The notes below the pieces were generated by a model. The model worked only from the letters and a program-made list of their open reading frames with translations, was not told the origin of the DNA and ran no database searches. Positions 26,477 to 35,858 of a stretch of 64,000 bases of DNA are shown here, piece after piece. A program made the translations under genes and the position numbers. Position 1 is the first letter of the stretch; the number at the start of each line of letters is the position of its first letter. This DNA is from Lachnospiraceae bacterium (lineage in GTDB: Bacteria; Bacillota_A; Clostridia; Lachnospirales; Lachnospiraceae): the NCBI GenBank assembly GCA_017416505.1, contig JAFQCI010000062.1, positions 1-64,000 on the forward strand, written 5' to 3'.

Positions 26477-26772
26477 TTCACCCCTTGTAGCTTGACTGTT
26501 TCGTGTCGCTCCTGAAAATCGTCATAATCCACAATGTTATACACATTTCCACGATATATCACGCGATACAGTCCCCTATTCTGGTCGATATCTTCCAGTG
26601 CTTTAAAATACCGAAGTTCAAATATCCTGGTGGATTTTGACTGGTTGGCTCCGGCACTTAAATACTCGGAGCCTTTTGTCTTGTTTACTTTTGCATGTGG
26701 TGTAAACACATCTGCCCACTGCTCCGTGGATTCATTCATTTTTTGAATAATGATAAGCTTATCGAATATCAT
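26470..26772 (-). CDS. Phage head closure (head-tail adaptor) protein
   Basis: The 100-residue beta-rich protein has the family pattern MNESTEQWADVFTPHAKVNK, FELRYFKALEDIDQN and RVIYRGNVYNIVDYDDFQE (SPP1 gp16-like stopper). It overlaps the gp10-like gene by a few bases. It closes the head after DNA packaging. Confidence 0.85.
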   Translation of the reverse strand: MIFDKLIIIQKMNESTEQWADVFTPHAKVNKTKGSEYLSAGANQSKSTRIFELRYFKALEDIDQNRGLYRVIYRGNVYNIVDYDDFQERHETVKLQGVNC

Positions 26773-26773
26773 G

Positions 26774-27055
26774 CTATTTCCTCCTTGCTTCCAGCTGGAG
26801 TTGCAACATGGAATCGTTTACCAGTTTTCGAACATTTCCTGACACCTTTTCTATCATGCAACGATTTTCATATAGGTCAGCAATGAAGATAAGTGCCAGT
26901 TCTTTTGCGCGTGGGTCTTCGGCAGGATAGCTTTCCCCGACCGCTCCTTTAAGATATGCATCGGCGGTCTTTATGGCTCTTTCGATATTTTTCGTGACCA
27001 TATTATCCGGATAGTCGATACCTAAATAATCCAATACATCTTGTACACTCGGCAT
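26774..27055 (-). CDS. Head-tail connector (gp6-like/QLRG) protein
   Basis: The 93-residue helical protein reads VQDVLDYLGIDYPDNMVTKN with DPRAKELALIFIADLYENR, typical of the phage gp6-like connector family. It binds the portal ring. Confidence 0.85.
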   Translation of the reverse strand: MPSVQDVLDYLGIDYPDNMVTKNIERAIKTADAYLKGAVGESYPAEDPRAKELALIFIADLYENRCMIEKVSGNVRKLVNDSMLQLQLEARRK

Positions 27056-27067
27056 TCATTGCACCTC

Positions 27068-27172
27068 CTACGTATTTAAAATAGCTGCGATGATTTCAGC
27101 TTTTGTATTCTTGGACGTCACTCCCTCGATACCAAGCTCTTCCACCATGACTAAAAGCTCAGCTTTGGTCAT
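27068..27172 (-). CDS. Small HeH/LEM-type helical domain, start unclear
   Basis: The product contains MTKAELLVMVEELGIEGVTS and KNTKAEIIAAIL, the helix-extended-helix pattern of small phage proteins found after capsid genes. The open frame runs upstream to about 27258 without ATG, GTG or TTG. The called ATG at 27172 has no strong ribosome site. The upstream frame is -1 relative to the capsid gene. It may be translated from a weak start, be a remnant, or be joined by frameshifting. Confidence 0.5.
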   Translation of the reverse strand: MTKAELLVMVEELGIEGVTSKNTKAEIIAAILNT

Positions 27173-27240
27173 GGCATTAAGCTCGTCCTCTGTATAGTCC
27201 GGGCTTGTTGGTCTCAGACTATACGTAGATACCTGGGATT

Positions 27241-28407
27241 CTATTCCCCCGTCGTTGCACTAGCTGATGCTGTATCAATGTATCCGTTTACGATAGAGTC
27301 AGCATCTTTCACTTTGTAATCATCTCTCACAATCGCTCTTAAAAGAGTCATATTGTTAGCAAATGCATTAAAGTTTCCAATAACTGCAACTGTAGAAGCT
27401 GCAATGCTGATTTTTTTACGGACATATTTTCTTACATAATCGAATAAATTTCCAATGATGAATGGTGCCTTTGTTTCATCAGACGCAAGTATTTTATTTG
27501 GCAATACCTTAATATCAAGTACGGTGGTTCCGCAACGTAATTGCAATTTAGCTGGGTCTGTCGGATTTGGATTAAGCAAATCTCTTCCGTTCTTATCCTT
27601 AAGAGTATCTAAGTAATTAAGACCATCATCGTTAGTGTAGATCTTTGCATCATTCTTATATGCCTGTCCCAAAGTTACATTAACAGCCTTCTTAATTCCA
27701 TCAATGTTCTGCAAGTCTACTTTTTCTTTTTCATTCACCTTTTCGATTACCTTTTTGTTGGTAGTTGCTACGTCTGCTTTTCCTAACCATTCCGCTACCA
27801 CATTCATGATATTGTTGTCTGAATCTTCTGCTAAATCATTAGATACCGGCATAAATCCGGCTCTGTCCTGAATGTTGTAAGGCAAACGTTCGAACTTAGG
27901 AGCTTCAATCTCTTCTGTAATTTCTCCATTTTCATCAATGTCTACAAATGTAGAAACATCCGTTTTCTTTTGAAAGGTGCGTGAACCCTTATTGGTTGTA
28001 ACCGGTACTACATCGATATCCTGTTCAAGTGAGTAGTCTACATCTTTGTAATACTCAATCTTAGTAGATACATCCTCAGGTACTGTGTAACCACCATCTT
28101 CATCCACACCCTCTACCAGTCTTTTTCTGATAAATCCTCTGACTGCTTTAGCGAATTTAGAGATATCCTCAAGTGCTTCTTTATTCTTCTCTGCTTCTAA
28201 TAATTCACCCTCTGTAGGTGTGTTCGCTTCTTTCTCGGCTTCATACAAACGCTTTTCAGTATCATAATTCTTTTTTAGGGCATCAACTTCATCTAACAAT
28301 TCATTAGCTTTGTCAATATCTTTATTTTCCCCTTCCTGCATAAGTGCTTTTGCTTCCTCTGTTTTTTGCTGGATTTTTGCCATAAGCTCTCTCATTTTCT
28401 TATTCAT
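27241..28407 (-). CDS. Major capsid protein, HK97 fold
   Basis: The 388-residue protein has an N-terminal coiled-coil delta domain (residues 1-75, KKMRELMAKIQQKTEEAKAL) that is normally removed by the protease. The capsid body follows: VDEDGGYTVPEDVSTKI, GFMPVSNDLAEDSDNNIMN and NKILASDETKAPFIIGNLFD. It overlaps the protease gene by eight bp. Confidence 0.95.
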   Translation of the reverse strand: MNKKMRELMAKIQQKTEEAKALMQEGENKDIDKANELLDEVDALKKNYDTEKRLYEAEKEANTPTEGELLEAEKNKEALEDISKFAKAVRGFIRKRLVEGVDEDGGYTVPEDVSTKIEYYKDVDYSLEQDIDVVPVTTNKGSRTFQKKTDVSTFVDIDENGEITEEIEAPKFERLPYNIQDRAGFMPVSNDLAEDSDNNIMNVVAEWLGKADVATTNKKVIEKVNEKEKVDLQNIDGIKKAVNVTLGQAYKNDAKIYTNDDGLNYLDTLKDKNGRDLLNPNPTDPAKLQLRCGTTVLDIKVLPNKILASDETKAPFIIGNLFDYVRKYVRKKISIAASTVAVIGNFNAFANNMTLLRAIVRDDYKVKDADSIVNGYIDTASASATTGE

Positions 28408-29239
28408 CTGTCATTCCTCCTATTGAATTTTGTATAAAAATAAAAGACTCAAGAGCTTTCACCCGTAGGTTTAACTCCAAGTCTTTGTTAGCTGGTTCAT
28501 TATTTACTTGATTTTCATTTGGTTCTTGCGTTTCTTTTGCAGTTGGATCCGGATTTTCTTCACCTTCCTCGGGTGGCTTTACTCCATAATTTTTCGTAGT
28601 TCCGGCTCTTGGCTGTGCGGGTACCGCTACAAGTGACAGTTCGTAAGCTTCCTTCGCTCCATCGATCGTCATTTGACAAATTACTTTTCCGGTATCTTTG
28701 TCGTATTCTCTTCCTGGCCAGTGCGGGCAATAAGTCTTCATATTGTCAACACCGCAAATATTACAGATTAATTTTTTAGGTATGCATCCTGTTGAAGCTT
28801 CTTTTTTGATACCGGCTTTAATTTCCTTGATAAGGTCCTCATTGCTTTTTGTTTTAACCATATAACATTTTGCCAGCAACTTCGCAAAGGGTTCTCCAGC
28901 TTTCGTGTTCTTCGGTTCTGTAATCAGTTCTGTATCATAGATTCTTGCCACCTGATTGTCCGCAAGTCGTCTGTGGTCTTTTATAACAGTCTTTCCTATG
29001 TACAACTTCTTAAGGTCTTTTAATGCATTCAGATTAAAAGGTTCATTGTTGCGATCGTCTGTTTCGTTATCACCCATGATGATTTTGAAAGCGAATACTT
29101 CTTCCTTGGAGAGTGGCGCGAGTGCAAACTTATTAATCTTTTTCAGGTCTTCGTCAGTTACTTCCTGGTTCTGCACCTCTGCTGCCTTTAGCAGGATACC
29201 TTCCTCAATATCTTTATTTACTTCATTATCCACTGTCAT
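28400..29239 (-). CDS. Putative prohead maturation protease with C-terminal scaffold-like tail
   Basis: Positioned between portal and capsid. Candidate catalytic residues are His in KTVIKDHRRLADN and Ser in KKEASTGCIPK. A Cys/His cluster (CNICGVDNMKTYCPHWPG) could bind zinc. The last 60 residues are Pro/Glu/Asn-rich and end in a short helix, fitting a scaffold tail. It would cleave itself and the capsid delta domain. The family assignment rests on position and these motifs. Confidence 0.75.
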   Translation of the reverse strand: MTVDNEVNKDIEEGILLKAAEVQNQEVTDEDLKKINKFALAPLSKEEVFAFKIIMGDNETDDRNNEPFNLNALKDLKKLYIGKTVIKDHRRLADNQVARIYDTELITEPKNTKAGEPFAKLLAKCYMVKTKSNEDLIKEIKAGIKKEASTGCIPKKLICNICGVDNMKTYCPHWPGREYDKDTGKVICQMTIDGAKEAYELSLVAVPAQPRAGTTKNYGVKPPEEGEENPDPTAKETQEPNENQVNNEPANKDLELNLRVKALESFIFIQNSIGGMTDE

Positions 29240-29306
29240 TTCCTCCTCTCTTGATTTCTTTTATCTGAGTCCCATGTGGGATTACTCACTTTTCCTTTGA
29301 AGATAA

Positions 29307-30653
29307 TTATCCGGAAGAAGACTGCTGCGTGGATTCCTTTACTGCATCAAGCATCTTAATAATCTCTTCGCAATACTTCCTTACATCTTCCTGAATTTTC
29401 TTCATTTCTTCCGAATTTCCAATATCGACATACTGACTGCCGGCATATCGAACCGGAATACTTGCACCGTTACCAAGAAGCTCGTCACCACCCTCTTTAC
29501 TTTCCAAATCAAGTAAGGCTCTTGCCTCGTTTGGTGTATAAATAAAACTATTTACCGCGGTAGATAAGCTTTCAATCTGGGTCTTTAAGTCTGCCCTCAG
29601 GATAACCGCTACATTGAATTTAAAATGCAATCCATTCATTGTCTCTTCCGGAGACAGAAGCTTATATGTTATTTCCTCTTCATATTGTTTTATGATATAG
29701 AGCAGAGTGTCAACGTAGAATGAAAGCTGCTGCGCTTCCGCACTTGCATAGCTTGACTTCGTATAATCTCCAATCTGATAAGGCTTAATACCAAATGCAG
29801 ATGCAATCTGCAGGCTTGTGTATTGCTTCACTTCAATAAATTGGTTATCCGCCAGCTTCACATTAAGAGGTTGTAGTGATGCACCCAGTGGGATAGGAAT
29901 AATATTTTCTATTCCCCTATCCTTTAATTCACCTTTTGCATATGACTCAATCCCTGCAGTAAATGTCTTTACGTTTTCATCGTTCAGGGAACCTGTGTAC
30001 TGTAATACCGCCTTAGCTGTGAATCCTGCATCGTACATTTTGTTGATCATTCTTTGCGCTTTATGATTTCCCTTGATAGTGGTTTTCAGCTGCTCCTGCA
30101 CTGATATTCCAACAATGCCATCCAGTGTATTAAAGCTTTTAAAATGCAGTATCTCCTGAGAACCAAACTTATACATCTTTCCACCTGCAGAATACATGTA
30201 ATAGATGTCCGGTATCTCACTAAGAATCTTGGCATCATCGTACCATACTTCCACCTGGTTGCTTGGCAGTATCCAAAGTTTTGTATTCATGCCAGCTCCA
30301 TCAATCAAGACATATGCATTTCCGTAGTGATTTCGATTGAATTCTACTGTTGACCAAAAAGTCGCACTTGTCATATACGGGTTTGGTCTGTCATGCAATA
30401 CTCTGTATAATGGATGTTTTCTCACGGCCGATACTCCGTTTTTATCATTATGCTGCAGTAACTTGAGTGGTAGTTTACCGATAGATTCGCTTAACACTTT
30501 CATGCATGCAAAGTATGTGGCTTCGGATAATGCATCTTTATCCGTTCCACTTAAACCTAAAAATTTTATCAGCTCATTCAATTCAAACGTTTCACGGGTT
30601 GACTTGTTTCTTAATACGTTGTAGGCACATTTCAGTCTTTCTCTAAACTTCAC
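29307..30653 (-). CDS. Portal protein, HK97 family
   Basis: The 448-residue protein shows portal-family landmarks: FACMKVLSESIGKLPLKLL, HPLYRVLHDRPNPYMTSATF, IPLGASLQPLNVKLADNQF and FGIKPYQIGDYTKSSYASAE. It forms the dodecameric DNA channel at one capsid vertex and docks the terminase. Confidence 0.95.
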   Translation of the reverse strand: MKFRERLKCAYNVLRNKSTRETFELNELIKFLGLSGTDKDALSEATYFACMKVLSESIGKLPLKLLQHNDKNGVSAVRKHPLYRVLHDRPNPYMTSATFWSTVEFNRNHYGNAYVLIDGAGMNTKLWILPSNQVEVWYDDAKILSEIPDIYYMYSAGGKMYKFGSQEILHFKSFNTLDGIVGISVQEQLKTTIKGNHKAQRMINKMYDAGFTAKAVLQYTGSLNDENVKTFTAGIESYAKGELKDRGIENIIPIPLGASLQPLNVKLADNQFIEVKQYTSLQIASAFGIKPYQIGDYTKSSYASAEAQQLSFYVDTLLYIIKQYEEEITYKLLSPEETMNGLHFKFNVAVILRADLKTQIESLSTAVNSFIYTPNEARALLDLESKEGGDELLGNGASIPVRYAGSQYVDIGNSEEMKKIQEDVRKYCEEIIKMLDAVKESTQQSSSG

Positions 30654-30710
30654 TTTTTCACCCCTTCACATTAGATTAACGTTTTACCCAACGTCTGGGA
30701 GATATCCGGA

Positions 30711-30899
30711 TCACCTCCTATCAACCGCATATCGTGGGATTATATCGCCTACAGAATAAAACTCTGTATTGTTTATAATGCAACCGGTTATATTTCCTGC
30801 TCTGGTTTCGCATTTCACTTCTCCGGAATCTATGGCACTTTGAAACCATTCCGGAAATTCGTCTGTGCCGAAAACAAAAGTTTCCATCGCTTCATTCAT
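30711..30899 (-). CDS. Small phage protein between terminase and portal
   Basis: The 62-residue product reads MNEAMETFVFGTDEFPEWFQ and ends VGDIIPRYAVDRR. Short proteins of this kind occur at this position in related phages. It lies four bp after the terminase stop. No function can be assigned. Confidence 0.65.
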   Translation of the reverse strand: MNEAMETFVFGTDEFPEWFQSAIDSGEVKCETRAGNITGCIINNTEFYSVGDIIPRYAVDRR

Positions 30900-30903
30900 C
30901 GTA

Positions 30904-32643
30904 TCACTCCTTTTTCCAGCCCATTTGTTTTAGGTACTTATCCATCTCGGATTCTACGTCTATAATTTCCTTCGTCTTATGTTTCAACATTACATCGTGT
31001 GCATCCACACAGGCATCCACGGGGTCGATACGTTTGAACTTCTGTCTCGGCTTTTTATCCACCTTAATTTCGTCAAATGAATTTCTAGTGATGGAAGCGT
31101 TTACAAAACTCCATGTTAATAATTCATTGTGACGGTCGTATTCCAGTTTTCCGGACTTGCAGGAAAGCTGTATATCTTCCGTTGCATCATTAAGATTCTT
31201 CGCAGACTGGGTTACGATTACAACCGGACATCCAAACTCTTCAAGGTCGGAAAGAACACCGTCTGCATTATGAGGGTCAATACCGATTCCCAAAAATTCA
31301 AGATTATATTCCTCTTTCAGGTCCTTTAAATGCCTGATGATAAATTTATAATCATTCTTGAAATCATCAGCACCACCGGTTACGGTTATCAGTCCCATGG
31401 ATTCCCACAGGTCATAAGGTGCGAGGTCTGTTTCAATATGTTCCTCAAGCCTTCCTCGTGGCATGAATGAATGGGAATAAAGATAATATCTATCATTCTC
31501 TTCCGGAAATTCCAGTGCAACTGTTGTTAAGTCACCACCGGAAGATAAGTCTAAACCTACCCAGCATTTACGTCCGACAAAATCTTTTAATGTTCTGTCA
31601 GATGCACATGCTTTCCATTTCTCCGTATTTACAAACTGATCATCCGTATTTTGAACCCACATGTTCAAACATTTTGTCAGGAAGTCTCTTAATTCCGAAC
31701 CTCCCATGTCTCTTGCAGTTTGTGCATCCTGCTTCAATACTTCGAACTGCTCCGGATCTGTGCAAATGAATGGATTTGCTTTTATCCAGTTGTCCGGATT
31801 CCAGATGTCATCATCCGGGTCAAGGCAGTATATGTCTACAAACATATCTTCTGCAGTCGTAATTTCTCGAAGAACATTGACGCAATAATCATCCATTTCC
31901 TTGCAGAACGAATTAAGCTTATCGCCCCTTGTGGTAATCATTGATACCAGTGTTTCAGGCAATGACCTTGTACCATTGTAAAGAGCTTTGTATATTTTGT
32001 TGTCCCTGTGCTGATGCAGTTCGTCAATCGACGAATAGATAGAACGGAAGCCATCATCCAGACCTGCTTCTTTCGACAACGCTTCAATGGTGCAGAATGT
32101 GTCCAGTGACTCAATTACATTCTTGTAATCTTTGATACTGAAATATTCTGCCAAGTCTGGGTCGATATTGATGAACTTACTCATTTCTTCCCATGCAAGA
32201 CGGGCTTGTCTTTTCTTGGTGGCAACTGTGAATAGCTTTCCGTAATAGTAACCACCGAATCCACCAATGTACGTTCCCATGATACCGTTTTCAAAAGTCT
32301 TTCCGTTCTGCCTACCCATACATTTATACCGCCTACGGAAACGTCTTTTGTTGTTTGATGCCTTGAACCATCCAAACGTACAGCCAAGGTCGAACGCTTG
32401 ACTATCTAACAGTTTTACCGGCTTTGGAGATTCTCCTTCTGCTATGGTAAGTGTTTCAGCATAATCAATAATTTCTGCTGCCTTTTCCGGTGAGTAATAA
32501 TAAGGGAACTCATCTGTCCTTTGCCGCTCAAGGTCTTTCAGATGTCTTTGGCATGCAAGCCTGTGTAATTCACCTGCGACTACTTTCCCGGCTACGACCT
32601 TGCTTGCGTATTCAGTGACCCTGTCCCAAATCGGACTAGCCAT
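30904..32643 (-). CDS. Terminase large subunit
   Basis: I prefer the ATG at 32643 (MASPIWDRVTEYA), overlapping the small subunit stop. ATPase domain: Walker A-like KCMGRQNGKTF, Walker B region YSSIDELHQHRDNK and the motif III area SMITTRGDKLNSFC. The nuclease domain has GLDLSSGGDLTTVAL, GIGIDPHNADGV and DPVDACVDAHDVM with the conserved aspartates. It packages DNA into the prohead. Confidence 0.95.
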   Translation of the reverse strand: MASPIWDRVTEYASKVVAGKVVAGELHRLACQRHLKDLERQRTDEFPYYYSPEKAAEIIDYAETLTIAEGESPKPVKLLDSQAFDLGCTFGWFKASNNKRRFRRRYKCMGRQNGKTFENGIMGTYIGGFGGYYYGKLFTVATKKRQARLAWEEMSKFINIDPDLAEYFSIKDYKNVIESLDTFCTIEALSKEAGLDDGFRSIYSSIDELHQHRDNKIYKALYNGTRSLPETLVSMITTRGDKLNSFCKEMDDYCVNVLREITTAEDMFVDIYCLDPDDDIWNPDNWIKANPFICTDPEQFEVLKQDAQTARDMGGSELRDFLTKCLNMWVQNTDDQFVNTEKWKACASDRTLKDFVGRKCWVGLDLSSGGDLTTVALEFPEENDRYYLYSHSFMPRGRLEEHIETDLAPYDLWESMGLITVTGGADDFKNDYKFIIRHLKDLKEEYNLEFLGIGIDPHNADGVLSDLEEFGCPVVIVTQSAKNLNDATEDIQLSCKSGKLEYDRHNELLTWSFVNASITRNSFDEIKVDKKPRQKFKRIDPVDACVDAHDVMLKHKTKEIIDVESEMDKYLKQMGWKKE

Positions 32644-33115
32644 TAGCCGCGCCTTTCTGGAATCTTTCGAATTTATTCTTTTTCTTTTCCTCTTTATTAG
32701 CTGCCGGGACAACTAATTTGCATCGACTCGAAATGGTTAGGCCTAAATCAATAGCACAGGACCGGCATTGTTTGAAAAGCCGGTCCTGGTTCTTTAGGTA
32801 CTGTTCCAATATTATGGGGTCGTTGAGAACTTGAGGTTTATTCAACTGCTTTGATACTTTGATATATAATTCTTTTGAAATAATATATCTGGCCAGAGCG
32901 TCAACATCTGTTTCACCCATAACTTTTAGCTTTATTAATTGTTCAGAGATTATATTGAATTCTTCTTTTTGTTTCTTCGTAAGATAGTCTGGAGCGGTAA
33001 TATTGTCAGTGACAGGCTTTACTTCGCTTTCCAGCCGCTCCTGAATCTCTGCTTTGGTTAAATGCTTTTTGCCGGTTGCTACTAATAATTCAACCGGTTG
33101 CCTTGAACCTGCCAT
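32636..33115 (-). CDS. Terminase small subunit, P27 family
   Basis: The 159-residue protein has LTKAEIQERLESEVKPVTDN, LTKKQKEEFNIISEQLIKL and LGLTISSRCKLVVP, which fit the P27 small terminase. It recognises the packaging site and hands it to the large subunit, with which it overlaps by eight bp. Confidence 0.9.
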   Translation of the reverse strand: MAGSRQPVELLVATGKKHLTKAEIQERLESEVKPVTDNITAPDYLTKKQKEEFNIISEQLIKLKVMGETDVDALARYIISKELYIKVSKQLNKPQVLNDPIILEQYLKNQDRLFKQCRSCAIDLGLTISSRCKLVVPAANKEEKKKNKFERFQKGAANG

Positions 33116-33134
33116 ATATTACCCTCCTCCTTCC

Positions 33135-33608
33135 CTACTGACTGCCCTCCAGTTCCTGAACCCTGGCTTCCAATCCCTCATGCTTTACCAACAATTCCTC
33201 ATACTTTGCCAGCTGTTCCTGCGCCCACTGTGTCATTTTTGCATTAATCTCCGAAAGAGTTACTGCGATCTCTTCTCCAGTGTAAGCAAATTCATCCGGT
33301 TGTGCCCGGGGCACGATTGGAATATTAATAATATGTGTGGTACTTCCTGCGTCACCATCATATTGATATACGTAAGCTGTGATATTATGTGGTTCCTCAA
33401 GTAAAACATTTGGAATTTTGGCAGTGACAATATTGGTTTCAATATCAAATTCCGCAATTACAACATGGGCTTTCTCGCTTTTTTTGTTGTTGAAATGAAT
33501 TGACGGAGCCTTTGTCAGTCCATGGATTGCAAGCGTTTGGTTTACATCCCACTGGTACAAGTTTTCTGCGGTGTAGTGAATTGAATTGCTGATATATACG
33601 TTCAACAT
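33135..33608 (-). CDS. BppU-like baseplate/fibre-attachment protein with coiled-coil end
   Basis: The N-terminal 110 residues are a beta domain (MLNVYISNSIHYTAENLYQW, EKAHVVIAEFDIETNIVTA). The C-terminal 45 residues are a coiled coil (KYEELLVKHEGLEARVQELE). This is the architecture of small baseplate upper proteins. It is probably structural and oligomeric. Its place just upstream of the small terminase is unusual. Confidence 0.6.
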   Translation of the reverse strand: MLNVYISNSIHYTAENLYQWDVNQTLAIHGLTKAPSIHFNNKKSEKAHVVIAEFDIETNIVTAKIPNVLLEEPHNITAYVYQYDGDAGSTTHIINIPIVPRAQPDEFAYTGEEIAVTLSEINAKMTQWAQEQLAKYEELLVKHEGLEARVQELEGSQ

Positions 33609-33675
33609 ACCTCATTTCCTCCACTTTCAAAATAGTAATGCCCTGAGAGTTTGTATCTCAGGGCATCCGGCAGAA

Positions 33676-33864
33676 CTATACCGCTAATAACATTCCGGTC
33701 AGTTCTTCGTATTGGGTCTGTGTGATTCTGTCGCAAGTCAAGAAGATATCCAGCTTGTTCATGGTGGAATTCTTCCACATAGCGTATGAATCTGCGTCCA
33801 CAGCTCCATTACCGTACTTAATGTTTTGATTTGCAATTAATTTTTTCATACTCGTGTATGCCAT
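33676..33864 (-). CDS. Small phage protein near fibre genes
   Basis: The 62-residue protein reads MKKLIANQNIKYGNGAVD and TMNKLDIFLTCDRITQTQYE. It resembles the short XkdX-like proteins found beside tail fibre genes. Function is unknown. Confidence 0.6.
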   Translation of the reverse strand: MAYTSMKKLIANQNIKYGNGAVDADSYAMWKNSTMNKLDIFLTCDRITQTQYEELTGMLLAV

Positions 33865-33939
33865 TTTTCATCATCCTTTCTTTTATGGCTTAATATATTA
33901 TCAACTCTCAGTGAGAGTGGATATCGATTTTGTAATTAA

Positions 33940-34230
33940 TTAAAGGCCTAATTCCTGAAGTGCTATCAGGTACTCAACGTTTAGGTTGGTGTTTAGGATT
34001 GCCTCGTCAGTTTCTGACAAAGCTACTTCCGGTTCTGTATATACCTGATAATAAATTTCGTCGGTTTTAATGTTGTAGAATGCTTCTCGTCCGTCTGTCA
34101 TTTGTTCTGGGTCAAGTTCCTTGTCTGTCCATATGAAATGAGGGTTGTTAGCAAATCCTACAGTGTCTTTGGTGATACTATCAATGGTGGTTGAACTTAT
34201 CTTGCAATTGCTTTCTACGGTTATGTACAT
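33940..34230 (-). CDS. Small tail/fibre-cluster protein
   Basis: The ATG at 34230 has GGGGG seven bases before it. The product is acidic, with TVGFANNPHFIWTDKELDPE in the middle and NTNLNVEYLIALQELG at the end, a pattern of small proteins encoded with phage side fibres. Function is unknown. Confidence 0.6.
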   Translation of the reverse strand: MYITVESNCKISSTTIDSITKDTVGFANNPHFIWTDKELDPEQMTDGREAFYNIKTDEIYYQVYTEPEVALSETDEAILNTNLNVEYLIALQELGL

Positions 34231-34244
34231 TGTCAATCCCCCTT

Positions 34245-34889
34245 TTATCCGCTTATTTTTGATATATTTGCGGTAACTGTTAAATTGTCTACGTGTAAAG
34301 TATCTCCATCGTCACTTATTATTTTTATGTAATAAGGTTTTCCCTGCTCTACAGATATGTTGAATGTCTTTGTGATTGTTGAATAGTAACCTATGTCCGC
34401 TCCACTGTACACTACTTTCTCATATGTAACTGAGCTAGCTTTTTCGCCAGTCGGCGTATAAATAACGCCCTCGATATAATGTGTATGTTTTAAGCTGAAA
34501 CTTGTTTGGTAACTATTTTCGTTACGAACCGTTATGCTGACTGTTACCGTTCCGTTCAATGGGGCGACAAAGTTTCCAAGTGTTGTATAACTGCTATCGC
34601 TGTAAAATATCGTGTCAGAACTAATTAATGTAGCTATGGTTTTCGTTGTTCCAGGCGAAAAGATAGCCCCGACATATGACGTATTTGTTTTTATCGTGTT
34701 TAATATTGTCTTCAATGCAGACAATCCATAGGTCGAATTATCTAATTTAGAGATGACGCTATTGATTAATGTTTTTTCTTCCTGACTTAATCCTTCGAAT
34801 TGACTAAGTAATTCTTCTATCTTCTCATTCAATGGTGTGTTTAGGTCGCTATTAATTGAATGCTTTGTAACCGCTAGTATTTCCTCCAC
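34245..34889 (-). CDS. Putative tail fibre/receptor-contact protein
   Basis: A helical N-terminus (residues 1-70, PLNEKIEELLSQFEGLSQEE) is followed by a beta-rich domain (IFYSDSSYTTLGNFVAPLNG, HTHYIEGVIYTPTGEKASS, YYIKIISDDGDTLHVDNLT). A helix stalk with a jelly-roll-like head is typical of receptor-binding proteins. The identity is an inference from architecture and neighbours. Confidence 0.55.
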   Translation of the reverse strand: MEEILAVTKHSINSDLNTPLNEKIEELLSQFEGLSQEEKTLINSVISKLDNSTYGLSALKTILNTIKTNTSYVGAIFSPGTTKTIATLISSDTIFYSDSSYTTLGNFVAPLNGTVTVSITVRNENSYQTSFSLKHTHYIEGVIYTPTGEKASSVTYEKVVYSGADIGYYSTITKTFNISVEQGKPYYIKIISDDGDTLHVDNLTVTANISKISG

Positions 34890-34891
34890 TT

Positions 34892-35668
34892 TTATTCACC
34901 GCCCTCTGTCGTTTCTGTATCTCCGTCAGATACCGTTGTTCGTATTGTATCTCCATCGAACACTGTTGTTTTTATTTTAGTTATTCCATTCCCAAAATCA
35001 TATCTGCTGGTAATGGAGCCATCCTCATTGAACGTTATATTAACTGTGTTGCTTGATGTGGTTTTCGTAATAGTTCCATCTTCATTGAATGTGAGTACGC
35101 TGTCTTGCAGTGCGGACGTTGCAATATTGTCTAAAGCTATGCTTTCAGCTGATTCAATCGATTGCACTGCATTGTCTTTTAATCCTGTAATCTCTTCTAC
35201 TGCCGCACTCCGATTGTTTTCAATTTGCTCCAAAGCTTCGTTTCTTGCACCCACGACAACACTCTCTGCCTGTTCAATGTTCTGTACTGCTTCCACCACT
35301 TTTTCATATATATTTTTTGGTGGTTCTAATGGAGGGTTTCCTTCTGCTAATCCTGATTTATTAATCTTGATGCGAACCTTTTCTGTTGTTATAACTTTGT
35401 TGTCGGCATTTGCTCCGTAGACACTAACATCCATATATGGCGGACGAATACACTCTGCCGGTACCAGGCACACTCCGGAATTGATATCTATTTGTACCGG
35501 ATTTTTTGCACCATTTACGTAAAAAAGAGCATATTTATTCACGTCACTCCAGTCACCTGAAAAGTAGAATTGTGCTTTTAAATATTTCACCGAATCCGAC
35601 ACTGGAGCGTCGCCAGTGACACTTATCTTTTGATTGATAATCTTAAAAGTCAACATCTTTTTAGCCAT
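34892..35668 (-). CDS. BppU-type baseplate upper protein/tail fibre stalk
   Basis: I prefer MAKKMLTFKI (ATG at 35668) or the ATG at 35656; the open frame extends to 35758. The N-terminal domain (ISVTGDAPVSDSVKYLKAQF, YFSGDWSDVNKYALFYVNG, YMDVSVYGA) matches the BppU N-terminal fold. A helical stalk follows (YEKVVEAVQNIEQAESVV), then beta hairpins of FNEDGTITKTTSSNTV type. It probably carries the host-binding proteins. Confidence 0.72.
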   Translation of the reverse strand: MAKKMLTFKIINQKISVTGDAPVSDSVKYLKAQFYFSGDWSDVNKYALFYVNGAKNPVQIDINSGVCLVPAECIRPPYMDVSVYGANADNKVITTEKVRIKINKSGLAEGNPPLEPPKNIYEKVVEAVQNIEQAESVVVGARNEALEQIENNRSAAVEEITGLKDNAVQSIESAESIALDNIATSALQDSVLTFNEDGTITKTTSSNTVNITFNEDGSITSRYDFGNGITKIKTTVFDGDTIRTTVSDGDTETTEGGE

Positions 35669-35768
35669 CCCTCCTTTAAAATCGCCGTGGGGAATTTTTT
35701 CTACAAAGAACCCCCCTTGTACCGTTATCCCCAAAAAGGTGTGTAGAATTTCAACCACCCCTACCCTA

Positions 35769-35858
35769 ACGTCGTCTAATGCCCCGTAATTTAATTTTTT
35801 TCAAGTTTAGGTAGGTAACTAAGGGTAAAGTTGTGCGCCACCCTCCCAGGGGCGAATA
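35769..35858. other. GC-richer gap, possible packaging (cos) region
   Basis: Between the HNH gene and the fibre cluster is a short GC-rich stretch (GTGCGCCACCCTCCCAGG) in otherwise AT-rich DNA. HNH nuclease next to terminase is a hallmark of cohesive-end phages, and cos sites lie near these genes. The sequence alone cannot prove it. Confidence 0.3.

Noticed and set aside
31129..31944. Plus-strand ORFs opposite the large terminase
   Set aside because: Antisense shadows without ribosome sites.
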